From Amylostereum areolatum (Eukaryota > Basidiomycota > Agaricomycetes > Russulales > Stereaceae): DNA of 64,000 nt. This document shows positions 1 to 11,453 of the stretch, one piece after another; positions within the stretch are counted from its first letter, which is position 1; each line of letters begins with the position of its first letter. Made by a program: the position numbers and the translations under genes. The notes under the pieces were generated by a model. The model saw nothing but the letters and a program-made list of their open reading frames with translations, made no database searches and was not told the origin of the DNA. Location: positions 124,001 to 188,000 of the forward strand of contig SAXG01000063.1 in assembly GCA_012932865.1 (NCBI GenBank), read 5' to 3'.

Positions 1-3000
1 GGCAGATGGTCAAGTCGTCCGAACCAGACACGATGTGCCTCCCGTCTGGAGAGAACGCGACGGAGTTCACCCCGCTTTTGTGACCTCTGAGGGGTGCGCC
101 GATTGCTTCGCCGGTTTCTGCAGACCAAACGCGGATGGTCGAGTCGTCCGAACCGGACACGATGTGCCTCCCGCTTGGAGAGAACGCGACGGAGTTCACC
201 CCGCTTTTGTGACCTCTGAGGGGTGCGCCGATTGCTTCGCCGGTTTCCACAGACCAAACGCGGATGGTCGAGTCGTCCGAACCGGACACGATATGCCTCC
301 CGCTTGGAGAGAACGCGACGGAGTTGACCGAGCTTGTGTGACCTTCAAGGGGTGTGCCGATTGCTTCGCCGGTTTCCGCAGACCAAACGCGGATGGTCGA
401 GTCGTCCGAACCAGACACGATATGCCTCCCGCTTGGAGAGAACGCGACGGAGTTGACCGAGCTTGTGTGACCTTCAAGGGGTGTGCCGATTGCTTCGCCG
501 GTTTCCGCAGACCAACAGCGGATGGTCGAGTCGTCCGAACCGGACACGATATGCCACCCGTCTGGAGAGAACGCGACAGAGTTCATACCGCTTTCGTGGC
601 CTCTAAAGGGTACTAAAATTGCTTCGCCGGTTTCCACAGACCAAAGGCGGATGGTCCAGTACGCCGAACCAGACACGATATACTTCCCATCTGGAGAGAG
701 CGCGACGGAGCATACCGTGCTTGTGTGGCCTCTGAGGGGTTCGCCGATTGCTTCGCCGGTTTCTGCAGACCAAAGGCGGATGGTCAAGTCGTCCGAACCA
801 GACACGATGTGCCTCCCGTCTGGAGAGAACGCGACGGAGTTCACCCCGCTTTTGTGACCTCTGAGGGGTGCGCCGATTGCTTCGCCGGTTTCTGCAGACC
901 AAACGCGGATGGTCGAGTCGTCCGAACCGGACACGATGTGCCTCCCGCTTGGAGAGAACGCGACGGAGTTCACCCCGCTTTTGTGACCTCTGAGGGGTGC
1001 GCCGATTGCTTCGCCGGTTTCTGCAGACCAAACGCGGATGGTCGAGTCGTCCGAACCGGACACGATGTGCCTCCCGCTTGGAGAGAACGCGACGGAGTTC
1101 ACCCCGCTTTTGTGACCTCTGAGGGGTGCGCCGATTGCTTCGCCGGTTTCTGCAGACCAAAGGCGGATGGTCAAGTCGTCTGAACCAGACACGATGCGCC
1201 TCCCGTCTGGAGAGAACGCGACGCAGTTGACCCCACTTGTGTGACCTTCAAGGAGTGCACCGATTGCGTGGTCGGTTTCCACATCCCAAAGGCGGATGGT
1301 CGAGTCGTCCGAACCGGACACAATACACCGCCCGCTTGGAGAGAACGCGACAGAGTTGACCCTGCTTGTGTGGCCTCTGAGGGGTGCACCGATCGCCTCA
1401 CCGGTCTCAGTAAGCCAGAGGCGGATGGCCGAGTCTTTCGAGCCAGACGCGATATGCATCCCGTCGGGAGAAAGAGCGACAGGATTGGTCCCTCGAAGTC
1501 CTCGATGTCTTTCACGTCCCGCTTCCATTTGCAGATTCCGTGACGCTGCCCATGAAGAACCCTGATTTCGTATGCTTGGAATGTGTTGCAACTTGGTTAT
1601 GTAGTGGCTGCGCAACATGGAAGATGTCGGCGAAAAAGGTATAGCGGAGTGGTAGATATGAGGCGCAGATTCTGCAATCAGCCCGCCGAATTGGCGGATA
1701 AACTGTCCTGCATCTGATACGAATGCCAACAGTTCGGAATTCTGGCGGTTCTGTCGAACAGCCTACTGATCAGATACGGTGCATCGGGGGGCATGCGTGA
1801 ATATTTGAAATTGACATACCTTGAGCCACTCTTTAGTGGTGCGCAACGCATGAGGCGCCCGGTTGGCTTCCCCCAGCAGACTTAGCAGCTCCAGCCAGAA
1901 GAGGAATTTGTTGTAAAAGAATATTTGAAGGGAGTCCTGAACTTCAGCCTGAACGGCGGAGTCGTCAAGATCGCCAGGAAGATGGTCCTGCCAGTGACAT
2001 GCAGCGTAAAGGACGGAAGGAGCACAGCTAGCATTGAGGCGGCGAAAGAGATCAGGGACGTCTCGGTTTCGAATGTAGGATGTCTCGAGCCCACAGATGT
2101 TAAAATGGAGGTGCAAGTTCATGAGTCGGATTGAGCCAAGACACGTGACGGCCGATTCTCCACCTTTTCGATCGACGTGCCATTTACCGCTGCGCTTTAT
2201 GTCCGCGAGGAAGTCGTAGAAGGTCCTGTGCAATGGTCGAATGGGATAAAGGTCGTTTGCGACATCGCGGCAGAAGAGGGAACCCAAGTGTCGTACGACG
2301 GGGCTAATCTCGTCCACAGAGACACTCCTCCCGCCGCGACGTAATTCGCCGAGAGAGTTGATGGATAACGGCGTTGAAGCGCTGAGGATCTGCGCCATGA
2401 CGGAGCGGAATCGGGACATGACATCATCGTCATCATCATGGCCGAAAGCTTGTCCAAGGATCCCAATATACAGCGCGTCGATTGGTTGAAGGACAGTGTG
2501 GATAGGGCTGAGAAGGCGGTCGAAGCGCTCTTTCAACGTCAATCCTCCCGTCAAAGGGTGCAGCAATACTTCGCAGGCGATGTGTGCCCACAGCCACCAC
2601 CCATCGGCCTCATCCGCAAGCCGTTGACAGTCCGAAGTGGGCAGATGCTCTTCATGGCGACCAGCCTGGAAGAACCTATGACGGATGTAAACTCCAACAT
2701 CCTCCCTAGCCTCCCCCACTTCATCGTCCAAGTCCACGCAGTCAACCGAGGTGCTCCCGTGCATCGCATCCATGATATCGGCTTCTCGACGAGATGTGAC
2801 AAGGATACGGAAAAAACCGGGTAACTCCTCCATACGGTGTGTGACAATTTCAAGAAGGCGTTCCCGAGAGATGCCAGGATTGCTTTCGTCGAAAGCGTCT
2901 ATGACGATCAGGATGGGTCCAATGGGGGTCATGTGCTGTGTTGGCCGTAGAATGAGATTCTCCCATTGGGATATTATGTCGGGTGTATCAGCGAGTGAGT

Positions 3001-4478
3001 GCTGGTCACGGAGAACACCCGCCAATTCTCTCTTGTAAGCAGGGTCTGATTGCGCGAGATTGCGGGCGATACTGCTCAGTAGCAATTCCGGGCGACGCTT
3101 CGTTACATCCATGCGATCGAAACAGAAAAATGACCCAAGTCGGCGTAGTTGGTGGAAGCGATGTCCAATGGTGTGTGCTACGGCGGACTTGCCCGTTCCT
3201 GCTCCCCCAAAGAGGAAGAGAACACGACTGCCCGTTGGGTCATTGATCCATCCCGCAAGGCGATCCAAAGTACGGACGCGGGTGCCCGGAAGACATTGTC
3301 TCGTGGTATTCACTCCGGCGCCAGGAGCGTAGGGCAGCTTCGTCACCTGTGCGTCCATATCTAAAACAGCCAACACACAACGTCAGGCATCCTTATGATC
3401 ATTCGAAGGGGGGAATAAAGTATATAGCAAGACTACATACCTAATTCATCGAGACTATCTGAGATGCGGGATGTGGTTAGCTCGGTGCGGCGCAAGACCC
3501 CTTGCTCCATGAATGCGCGTTTGAGCTCGGCTATGCTTGCCGTGTATTCGGTAACTTGGTCATCTACCTTGGAATCAATACCACTGCTAGTCCGACTCCC
3601 TGGATTGGGAGCTTCTTTAGAACAGGCCTCGTAGTGGATGGAGAGCAAGCTTACAAGAATTCCCTTCTTGGGCGTAGTTCCGGATGAAATATATGCACTC
3701 GATGATTTGCTGCGTCATGCGTCGAAGGATATCTTTGCGGGGATCGTTGATGTTTCCTGTTAATTGCACTTGTGCGAGGGCCTCGCTTATGGTCACCAGA
3801 AGCTTCTGCACAGACTTGTCCGTGAAATCTTGGGAGAGGATGGGCTTCTAGTATTCTGTTATCTCGATATTTACATCAAAACTTGAGGGTGTACAAAAGC
3901 TGACCTTGGTGAAACTCAGTACGCTATGCGCAATTCTCGCGTATGGGTGAATCTGACAATTAAAATGAATAAGTATTAGTTGGACGATATCCATTGGAAT
4001 ATACCTCTGCGATGCCGTCAACGAACGATGCAAAAGTTTTCATATTTTCGACCACACTGTCCCAGGGGTCCTTCCGAAACGCGGTTGGCACAAGGTCGCC
4101 AGTCGTCCTATCCGCGGCCGCCATAACGCTACTCGTGTCGCCTGATTCTCCGATGGCGTGTGGAATCTCGGTGCGCGAATCAAGTACCAGGCTGGTTCGA
4201 TTTAACGGCGGTGAAGATGCAGTGTCAATCCTTCCTCGTTCCTGGCGGGTTGTTGGAGTTGAGAAAGGAGGATGAAATCGAGCACGTACCGTCGCACCCA
4301 GAGAAGGGGGCTCGTACACATCTTTAGACGGAGCATTCGACTCTCGGGAAGACAGTGGACATACCTCGGCATCCGCTGATGTTTGGGTTGGTGTAGGACT
4401 GTCCTCGCTTGCTCTCGTAGAGTCTGGTCTTTTCGAGGACGGTAACACATTGCGAAAGCGTGTTCTGATCCTTTTCAT
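1..4478 (-). CDS. NACHT-WD40 (NWD) NLR-like protein, 3' end cut by window edge
   Basis: STAND-class signalling ATPase of the fungal NLR type, a family linked to non-self recognition and heterokaryon incompatibility. Exons read on the minus strand: 4005-4478, 3905-3952, 3655-3847, 3441-3611, 1820-3360, and 1750 to the edge; phases agree. An N-terminal Ser/Pro-rich stretch and a helical region (exons 1-4) precede the NACHT domain, whose P-loop GGAGTGKSAVA lies near residue 345, followed by Walker B ILIVIDAFDES. A short linker leads to WD40 repeats with the motifs GHTSGVNSVAFSPDG, IVSGSDDSTIRLW and ETGEAIGAPL. The start at 4478 (MKRIRTRF) was chosen because the reading frame before it is not protein-like. 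The C-terminus is outside the window. Family assignment is firm; ligand and effector are unknown. Confidence 0.93.
6..1500 (-). repeat. Tandem array of near-identical 129-bp WD40 units
   Basis: The anchor atggtc recurs at 6, 135, 264, 393, 522, 651, 780, 909, 1038, 1167, 1296 and about 1425, an exact 129-bp period (43 codons). By eye the units starting at 6 and 780 are identical, and those at 909 and 1038 differ at about one base. The units at 1296 and 1425 (towards the NACHT side) are more diverged. This is the high-internal-conservation WD40 pattern known from fungal NLRs. The array runs off the left edge. Confidence 0.95.
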
Positions 4479-4829
4479 GATATCTTGGTGAGAGTGGATG
4501 GGTAATGCAGACGTCGAACGATAGAGTATGAGGACGACAACTAAGTACACGAGGCGAGGGCGACCGTCGACGAGGAGTCGAGGACACAGCCCAATTCTTA
4601 GCACGTGGTTGACGCGGCGCTCCGAAATCTAAATTAAAACAATGGCGGCTGAGCGCTGAGCCTGTGCCGTTACCTGTGCACACGGGCTACGGTACACTTA
4701 TCGATCCAATGAAAGCAGATCTTGCAGGGATTCCGCCATCGCAAATGACAATCGCATCGCAAAGCACAACATGAACTATAGTACAACGTTGTATCCATTA
4801 CGACAGATCCAAAGATTAAAAGTCAAGAA

Positions 4830-6720
4830 ATGTAAACCACCTGGCACTACTCCCGTTGAAGGACTCGAATACCCATCACTTCTCGACGTGGACGACATGC
4901 ACATCCCGACTTCTGTCTCCGCCTCCACCGCCGTGTTCCCACCCTGCTCCGAAATGACCTCTTTGTTCAGACGAAGAAGACATGTTCCGCGCCGCTTCCC
5001 GACGTTGCTAGCGCTGACAGCAGCACGGGCGCAACGATGTTCCCAACCCTGTCCTCGGCTCCTTGCCATCGCAGTCGCCCACGTCGTCCCAGTCCTCGAG
5101 GACCACCATAGCATCGAATCCGCCTTTATCCGCCCGCTCAAGGTCTTGCAAGCTGACGCGAGTCCACGAGCGCTGACGCTATGTCGACCGTGAAGCAGAA
5201 AACGCAATATACGTCCTCCACCGACCTCCCCAACTCTGCCGCCCGATGGAAGGCCGGCGCGTCTTCGTCGTCGTCGCACCCCTCGAGACCCTTCTTGAGC
5301 ACCCAAAGCAGATTGCCCGGAATCTCCATGGCATTCAGTCGCGGATCCTGGACAATCTTGCGCGTTAGGTCGAAACTGCTTGGGAAGGGGGCGTTGGAAT
5401 CCAGCGGGGGCTCCACGGTCTCGAGGGCGACATGGGTTCCGAGGATGAACCCACAAGGAGATTTTGCGTATACGACACCTCCCATTTTCAGGAAAAGGGT
5501 TGAACGTCGTCTGCGAGGTGCCCCAACGCCGCCATGAAGTCTCCAACGCGGCGTATATGTGCTTGCCCGTGATCTCTTGTAATCAAGTGTCCTTGCCCGA
5601 CGACGACGACGAACGCTAGGGCGCCCTAAGCACGCTTTGGCCCGGTTCTCCACCTTCGTATTACGCTCGAGGAAAGGTGTGACTTCACGAGTGCCGGGCC
5701 GTGGATGGAATCTGTCCACGCGTACAGGAGTTATGGAAGCATGAACCATATCTTGTTCTTGAGGCGCGTTGACGGAACAATTGGTCTCTTCATAAGCGTT
5801 CATCCTGGACGGGGTCGTGGAGGAACGTTGTGAGGCTGGCTCCGCGAGGTCGCGGTCGGAGTCGCAGATATTCGATATGAGGGTGAGGAGGATATCGGTC
5901 ACCACCATCGGTTATGAGCGGGCGTTGCTGGCGTGGGGATGGATTGTGAACACGACGTCCCTGACGGCGCCTGGTAGAGGAGCGCGGTATGGTGATGGTG
6001 AGGTTGGGAAAATGGTGAACGAGCGTGGAGATCGTGACGACGATCCCCGTGTCTTGACTACCAAATGGGACAAGGGTGGGTTGGAGAACGACAGGAAGTA
6101 GTCGTCAATCAAGGCGATGGAAGTCCCTGCGCCATCGAGGAGGCCTGAGCGTGGTGTACATTCGATGAAGTTCGGGTGACCACGCTGGTTGGGTGTGTGC
6201 GCTGGACCATGTCTTGGGAAGCTTGCATGGATGTTGTGATGGTTGAAGTGGGAGAGTCATAAACCGTTAATCCGGATAGAAATGCTCGAAGATGAGCCTT
6301 CCTCGGGGGTGGGACCAACCGTTGCGGTATTGGGAACGTTTTCGAGAGGAGGTATGAAATAACGTCGCGCGACGCGAACGAAGAGCTTCGTGGAAATTTG
6401 GTCGTCATCGTACTGGGATTTGTTGCGACGAGAAACGCTGAGGTGACAGCAAAAGAGATACCGGAGCTGAAGCATGTCAGGACAAAAAAAAGAGGAAACA
6501 CGCCGAGAAACGCACAGGGATCGGACGAGTTTGTCCATGTCGTCCTTCCGACTTTCCACCCTAGTCTGCTCTCGTTCGTGATACAATGCCCAGACTGTCA
6601 TCATACGCAGTTTACCTGACCAGGGAACGTCCATCAGCGCACCATAGGGAGGAAGTAAATGCCTGTACGACGTACCTATAAGTACTGGTTCCGCAGAAAG
6701 CATCCGACCTGGGGTCACTG
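4830..6720 (-). pseudogene. Decayed DUF6535 membrane protein gene
   Basis: Broken paralogue of the intact DUF6535 gene at 22949-25163. Matching pieces appear in order but in different frames: VWALYHEREQTRVESRKDDMD near 6600 (intact: VWTSYLTHADERDKARVESW), a piece around FAVTSAFLVAT near 6450, NTATVGPTPEEGSSSSISI near 6300, KACLG near 5620, ALETVEPPL near 5420, AFHRAAEL and FTVDIASALVDSRQ near 5150-5250, and FDAMVVLEDWDDV and IVAPVLLSA nearer 5000-5100. Frameshifts and stops separate them, and the transmembrane middle part is largely missing. It lies directly upstream of the NLR gene on the same strand. Confidence 0.75.
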
Positions 6721-7744
6721 TGACGTTGTTGACTGGCCAAGCTTGCTGAGCCCACTTCGGCTATGTCTTGGTGAAATTACGGAGGGACGTGTAGAAAAAA
6801 TGGCGGTATGCGTGGTTGATGGATGGGAAAACCCAAACGGGAAGAAGGGAAACTTGGGGAAACGGAGAATTTCAAGAAAGCTCAGCGACATCCTGCGACA
6901 TCATAAGGTAGACGACGGCCAAACACCACCACTTGTGACACTACGTGACGACCCGGTGACAGAGCAGTGACCGTGATGTATAAGTCCCATCAAAGGACTT
7001 AACGCGTAACGAGCCCTCTCCCGCGTCGGGACTATCATGATCCCGACGCCGTTTGGCCACCAAGGAAAATTTTGGATGGTGGTGAATGCCCGGGCACGTT
7101 TGGTACCCATGATGATGGATAGATGGGACGGGAAGGATGAAAGCAAGTGCTTCTGGGGGGCTGAGATAGGAGGAGGGCACCGGGATAGGACTCGAGGACT
7201 GCCACGACGCGCCGTTCAGCGGCACCGTAATTCTAGTTTATTTTTCGGCTTCATCCAGACAGTTCTCCTCGAATTCAAGCATGCTCATTCAACTTCTGGC
7301 TAAATGGGAAAGACCAAACCTTTTCTAAAATCATACTCGTGGGTTTGGTCTTTTTCATTTGGCTCACTCTGCTTTCAAGGAGTCTGTATTCTCAAATGTA
7401 ACGCTTTTCGGTGGTTCGTGACAATGTAGACCACGTGATGTAGTGGAGTTTGGCCGTCGTCTACCTTAGGACATCGTTTCGTAGACTCGTTCCCAGTCCG
7501 CTTGACACACAGCCGCTTATGTAGACGTTTAGACTCACGCTGCCCGCGCCACTCTGCACCACCGTGGCTCCCTCACCGAGACGTCACCTCTACGCTCGCC
7601 TCTTATCTGGGTGAGTAGAAAACGGTCACCCTCATGATAACTCCGAGTCGTGACGAAAGGTCCTTAGGTATGGTATTAATATGTCCTTTACTAGTAAGAG
7701 ATACGCCGGCATAGAACATGCACACTACTAGACTTGATTCCAGC
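6721..7744. other. Intergenic stretch
   Basis: Only short overlapping frames without recognisable motifs. The one notable structure is the hairpin at 7302-7360, listed separately. Confidence 0.5.
7302..7360. repeat. 19-bp inverted repeat (hairpin)
   Basis: The arm at 7302-7320 (core AAAGACCAAACC) pairs with 7342-7360 (core GGTTTGGTCTTT), with two mismatches in 19 bp and a loop of about 20 bases. It could be a transposon remnant end, a snap-back element or a transcript hairpin. No gene is attached to it. Confidence 0.7.
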
Positions 7745-8710
7745 TTATGAAACAGAAGAAAGAATGACGAAGATGATCGCACTCATCTGTGCATCGTATG
7801 ATGATGAATATGGGCATCATGCACCAAGTCTCGCGAAGGTGAACAGCTCACCAGCACGACCGCGACCAACTTGATGGACCTTCGTCCTGGTTTCCAGACG
7901 GCTTCGTCCGTCCCAGGCCCCCAAGATGCGCCGTCCTTCACACATCCCATGGTTGCGTTGCCTATGCGAAACAATAAGTGTCATTGACCGAATCACGGTG
8001 TAGAAATGGGGAAGAAGTCGATATGAAAACTGAGTTCAGAACTTACAGTTCCTGAGGAAGATCCTTGCGATTATGCGCGCATGCGGGGTAGAATTTGACA
8101 AACCTGTCATGTGGGATGATCGAAAGTTGGATGTCGTCAGAGTGCACAAAAAGCGCACCATTGTACGAGGCAAGTACGTTGATCAGTTCCAGGCATTTGT
8201 CTTGAGTGAAGGGCAATGATTGGCCATGACTTGATAGCCACTGGCACAGTATTCCCGTCGCATCCATGTGTGCACAGTCTGGAAGGGAGATATGCAGTGG
8301 GTGCGACTCGACAAAAGACCAGTATTTGTGGGCCATTTCGACGCCTTGTGGTATCGCTAGTAACGAGGACAAATTCGAACATCAAAAGAGTCACGACTCA
8401 CGGGATTGATTGTGTGCAACATCTACAAAAGGGCTGTCGAGGAGTGGCTGAGGTATCACGGTTGATACTTCACGCTTACTGTGGTTGATCCACAGGCATT
8501 CCGGAGCGAAGAACCTGTTTATGTCTGCTGACACCCGGATCCACATCTCCCATCCTTCCGGAAGGCGATCTGTATCCTCCACGTATTTCTGCACCTTGTC
8601 TAACGCGTCGCCTACGCGCAGGTCTATATCGGTCACCACTGCCGGCGACACATGCGAGAAATAAACCGAATTACTGGGTAAATGGTGGACTTGCCATCCT
8701 CATAATTCTT
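7745..8710 (-). CDS. WW-like, C-terminally membrane-anchored family protein, copy C
   Basis: Member of the family also seen at 27273 and 28911. Reading on the minus strand: a first block with the motif YFSHVSPAVVTDIDLR and a WW-like signature (LPEGWEMWI ... CLWINH); an intron of about 45 bp ending near 8355; then YWSFVESHPLHISLP and FTQDKCLELINVL; an intron after 8043 to about 7963; a basic stretch; a last intron; and a short hydrophobic tail (VAVVL plus MSAIIFVILSSVS) ending at stop 7745-7747. The tail matches the membrane anchor of copy B. The 5' end is unclear: an in-frame TGA lies just before GWQVHHLP, removable if an intron ends at TATGAG. The copia insertion lies about 280 bp upstream. 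It may be intact or 5'-truncated. Function unknown. Confidence 0.6.
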
Positions 8711-8916
8711 GTTGTTGTTCGCGGTGTTTGATAATGTCCATTGAGCCCCTTCGGTGATACAAGACCACACCAGATCCTCCCAATAAAGCCTCCAGATCTA
8801 GGCCAGATGAAGAGTCCACACTGCCATGTACTGCCGTCACCCTGTTCACCCTCCAAATGATATCAGCTGGGGCACTTTGTGTTAAAATTCAATACGCAGC
8901 TTACCCTCGACCCAGA

Positions 8917-8986
8917 CTGGTACTCGATGTTAGTGAGTTCAGAGTAGTATCTCGCTTCCTTGATCTTGAAAGTAGGACATCCATAC
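8917..8986 (-). pseudogene. Exon-like frame split by the copia insertion (3' part; 5' part 18994-19060)
   Basis: With the retrotransposon and one CATAC copy left out, the reading frame from about 19060 runs without a stop across the empty site into 8917: the part before the element ends in IDIIDTQKEGYG and the part after continues CPTFKIKEARYYSEL, ending at a good donor (GTAAGC). The open frame through the exact target site suggests an exon of about 45 codons was hit. It could be an upstream exon of the neighbouring WW-like gene or a separate gene. No family is recognised. Confidence 0.4.
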
Positions 8987-9200
8987 TATTGGAGATATAA
9001 CCAGTGGAACGGAGAGAAGATGATTCGATAGAGAGACGGGGCTCAAAGGCAGCCCTTATATACATGAGAGAAGATGTGGCCTGTAGCCACCATGTATGCG
9101 GCACTATAGTAGAATAGGTGGCAAAGGTGAATGGGAGGCAAAGTAAGTTACGAGACAATCTATGGCCCGTGCCGCGTGGCGCCGTGGCCAAAACACAACA
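8987..9200 (-). repeat. Copia 3' LTR
   Basis: 214-bp terminal repeat, bounded by TATTGG and CACAACA on the plus strand. It differs from the other LTR at about four bases; three are changes at CpG sites. Confidence 0.93.
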
Positions 9201-9211
9201 CTCCCCCTCGA

Positions 9212-11030
9212 CTAGGCACGGGTCATCCCTAATCCTTCGAGTAGATCCCAGTGCTTGGGGCGTAGGAGCGATTTGGTGAGTGCGTCGGCGACGTTCTGGT
9301 CCGTAGGACAATAAACCACGTTAATGTCGTTCGCGGCGATGCAGTCCCGGATGAAGTGGTGGCGAATAGCGATATGTTTGCTTCGTGCATGGAAAACAGG
9401 GTTTGAAGCGAAGGCGATGGCACCTTGGTTGTCGACGTTGAGCGTGGTCGGTGTGGCTTGGTCGAGTCCGAGTTCAGCGAGGAGGCGGCGGAGCCATATG
9501 GCTTCACGGGCGGCGTGACTGACGGCCATGTACTCGGCTTCCATGCTTGAGAGCGCTACCAAAGGTTGTTTCTTCAAGCTCCAGGAGACTGGTCCGCCAG
9601 CGAGGTGGAAGACATAGCCTGAAGTTGAGCGCTGATCATCCAGGTTGCTGCCCCAGTCGGCATCGGAGTAGCCGGCGAGTTCGAACGCGTCATCGCTGTT
9701 GAATGCACCGTAAGTGATACCAAAGTCGAGCGTGCCCTTGAGATAACGTAGGACGTGTTTAGCGGCAGTGAAATGCTCGGGTCCGGGGTTCAACGAGAAT
9801 TGGCTGAGGGCTTGTACGGCGAATGCGATGTCAGGCCGGGTACCGATGGCAGCGTACATGAGGGATCCGATAATGGCCTGGTAGTTGCGACGGAGCTCAG
9901 GGTCTTCGACACCGTCCGAACGTTTGGCGAGAGCAATGTGATGGTCGAGCGGCGTAGAGACGGGTTTTGTGTTGGTCATGCCAAAGCGGTCAATGATCTG
10001 CTGAATGTATTGCTCTTGTGAGACTGTGAGCGTGTGAGCCGCACGATCGCGAGTGATCTCGAGGCCGACAACTTGTTTAATCTCACCGAGGTCGGAGATC
10101 TCGAACTTGGCCTTTATCTCCCCCTTGAGCTGATCCATGGCCTTGGGTGACGAAGCGAGGGCTGTCATGTCGTCGACATGGACAGCAACAATCCAGAGGT
10201 GTGAGCCAGAGACACGGATGTAGACGCAGGAGTCAGCATCGAGGCGTGTGAAGCCGAGTTCCTCGAAAGCTTCATTGAGCTTGATGTTCCATGCGCGCCC
10301 AGATTGCTTGAGACCGTATAAAGTGCGGAGGAGGCGGAGGACTGCCTTGGTGCCATCCTCATAGCCCGGGGCTTGCTTCATGTAGATCTCTTCTTTTAGG
10401 TCACCGTTGAGGTAGGCGCTGACAATGTCCATGACGTGGACTTCAAGGTCGAGTGCCGCAGCGATGGCAAGGAGAGTGCATTGAGTTTCAAGGCAAACTA
10501 CGGGAGAGTGCACCTCAAAGAAGTCGACACCCGGAATCTGAGAGAAACCTTGCACGACGAGGCGTGCTTTGTATTTGACAACTTGGCCGTCCTTGCGCTT
10601 GGTTCGAAAAAACCCATTTGCAGCCGACGGGGGAGCGACCGGCGGGCAGTGTTTCCTTGCGGTATGTCCCGGCGCGTTTGAGCTGAGCTATTTCAGCATC
10701 CATGGCTTCCTTCCACTTGGGCCAGTCGGAGCGGGCTTTGGCTTCGGCGAGTGTTCGGGGATCATCGGGAAAGGTGTCGGAGGCAGAGGCATAAGCATAC
10801 GCAATGACACCGTCGTCGTTGTCATGGCCGTCATTGGCGGCGAGGTGTGCAGAGTCTGGTGAGTGAATGGGGACCTGATGTTGCCATTCGCGAACACCGA
10901 TCTTGTTGCGAACTTGAGGATTGTTGATGGCACGGAAGTCGAGTGGGGGACCTTGATTGGCGATGCGTGCGGATCGAACTGGGATGCGTGAAGGAGATGG
11001 GGTGACAGGTGATAGTGGAGAGGATGTGAT
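9212..11030 (-). pseudogene. Copia pol, 3' part: reverse transcriptase and RNase H
   Basis: The frame 9212-10555 encodes reverse transcriptase with the HVDDM active-site box (copia RTs usually show YVDD; from memory HVDD is frequent in basidiomycete copias), then RNase H with YSDADWGS, SSMEAEYMA and the KHIAIRHHFIRD box. The upstream RT part (GCKWVF, near 10620) is in another frame because the A run at 10607-10612 is one base too long. The linker up to 11030 (DPRTLAEAKARSDWPKW) is normal for copia. At 11030 the gypsy element interrupts the gene. It is the continuation of 16268-18657. Confidence 0.9.
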
Positions 11031-11453
11031 TGTCAGAAATGCAGTTTATGAGACCGATGGAGCCGCCTAAGTCGCGATGATGAGAGAAGCAGGAGAGAAC
11101 AGATGGATTCAAGAGTGTCAGGCCTAGGGTAGTGCAACGTGCACTACAGTACTGTATGACGAGATGGACAGTCTAAGGAAAAGGGAAAAGAGATGCTGTC
11201 CTTATATACAAGTGGGAACAGTGATGCGATGCGATGCGATAGTGGTGCGAGTGGGGGGAACAATAAGAAAGGGGTTATGGGGCGGAGGACGGAAGTCCGG
11301 AGCAGTGATGTCATAGATAAGAATGCGGAACCCCGTTCGGAAGTCCGGGCAATGACGTTGTTGGGGTATGTGATGCGAAGGAAAGTCATGTGTCGTGACG
11401 CGTCGCGTGTACGAGGTCTGCAAACGAAGAGAGAAATGGAGCGATCCGTGACA
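11031..11453 (-). repeat. Gypsy 3' LTR
   Basis: 423 bp, starts TGTCAGAAA and ends GTGACA. It contains a short palindrome (GTAGTGCAACGTGCACTAC). Compared with the other LTR I count nine substitutions, all transitions, and one one-base indel. Confidence 0.95.

Noticed and set aside
35..616. Long plus-strand frames across the WD40 array
   Set aside because: They repeat every 129 bp as shadows of the minus-strand WD40 units and show no domain.
4776..5546. 256-codon minus-strand frame
   Set aside because: Overlaps the DUF6535 relic; its matching motifs are in other frames.
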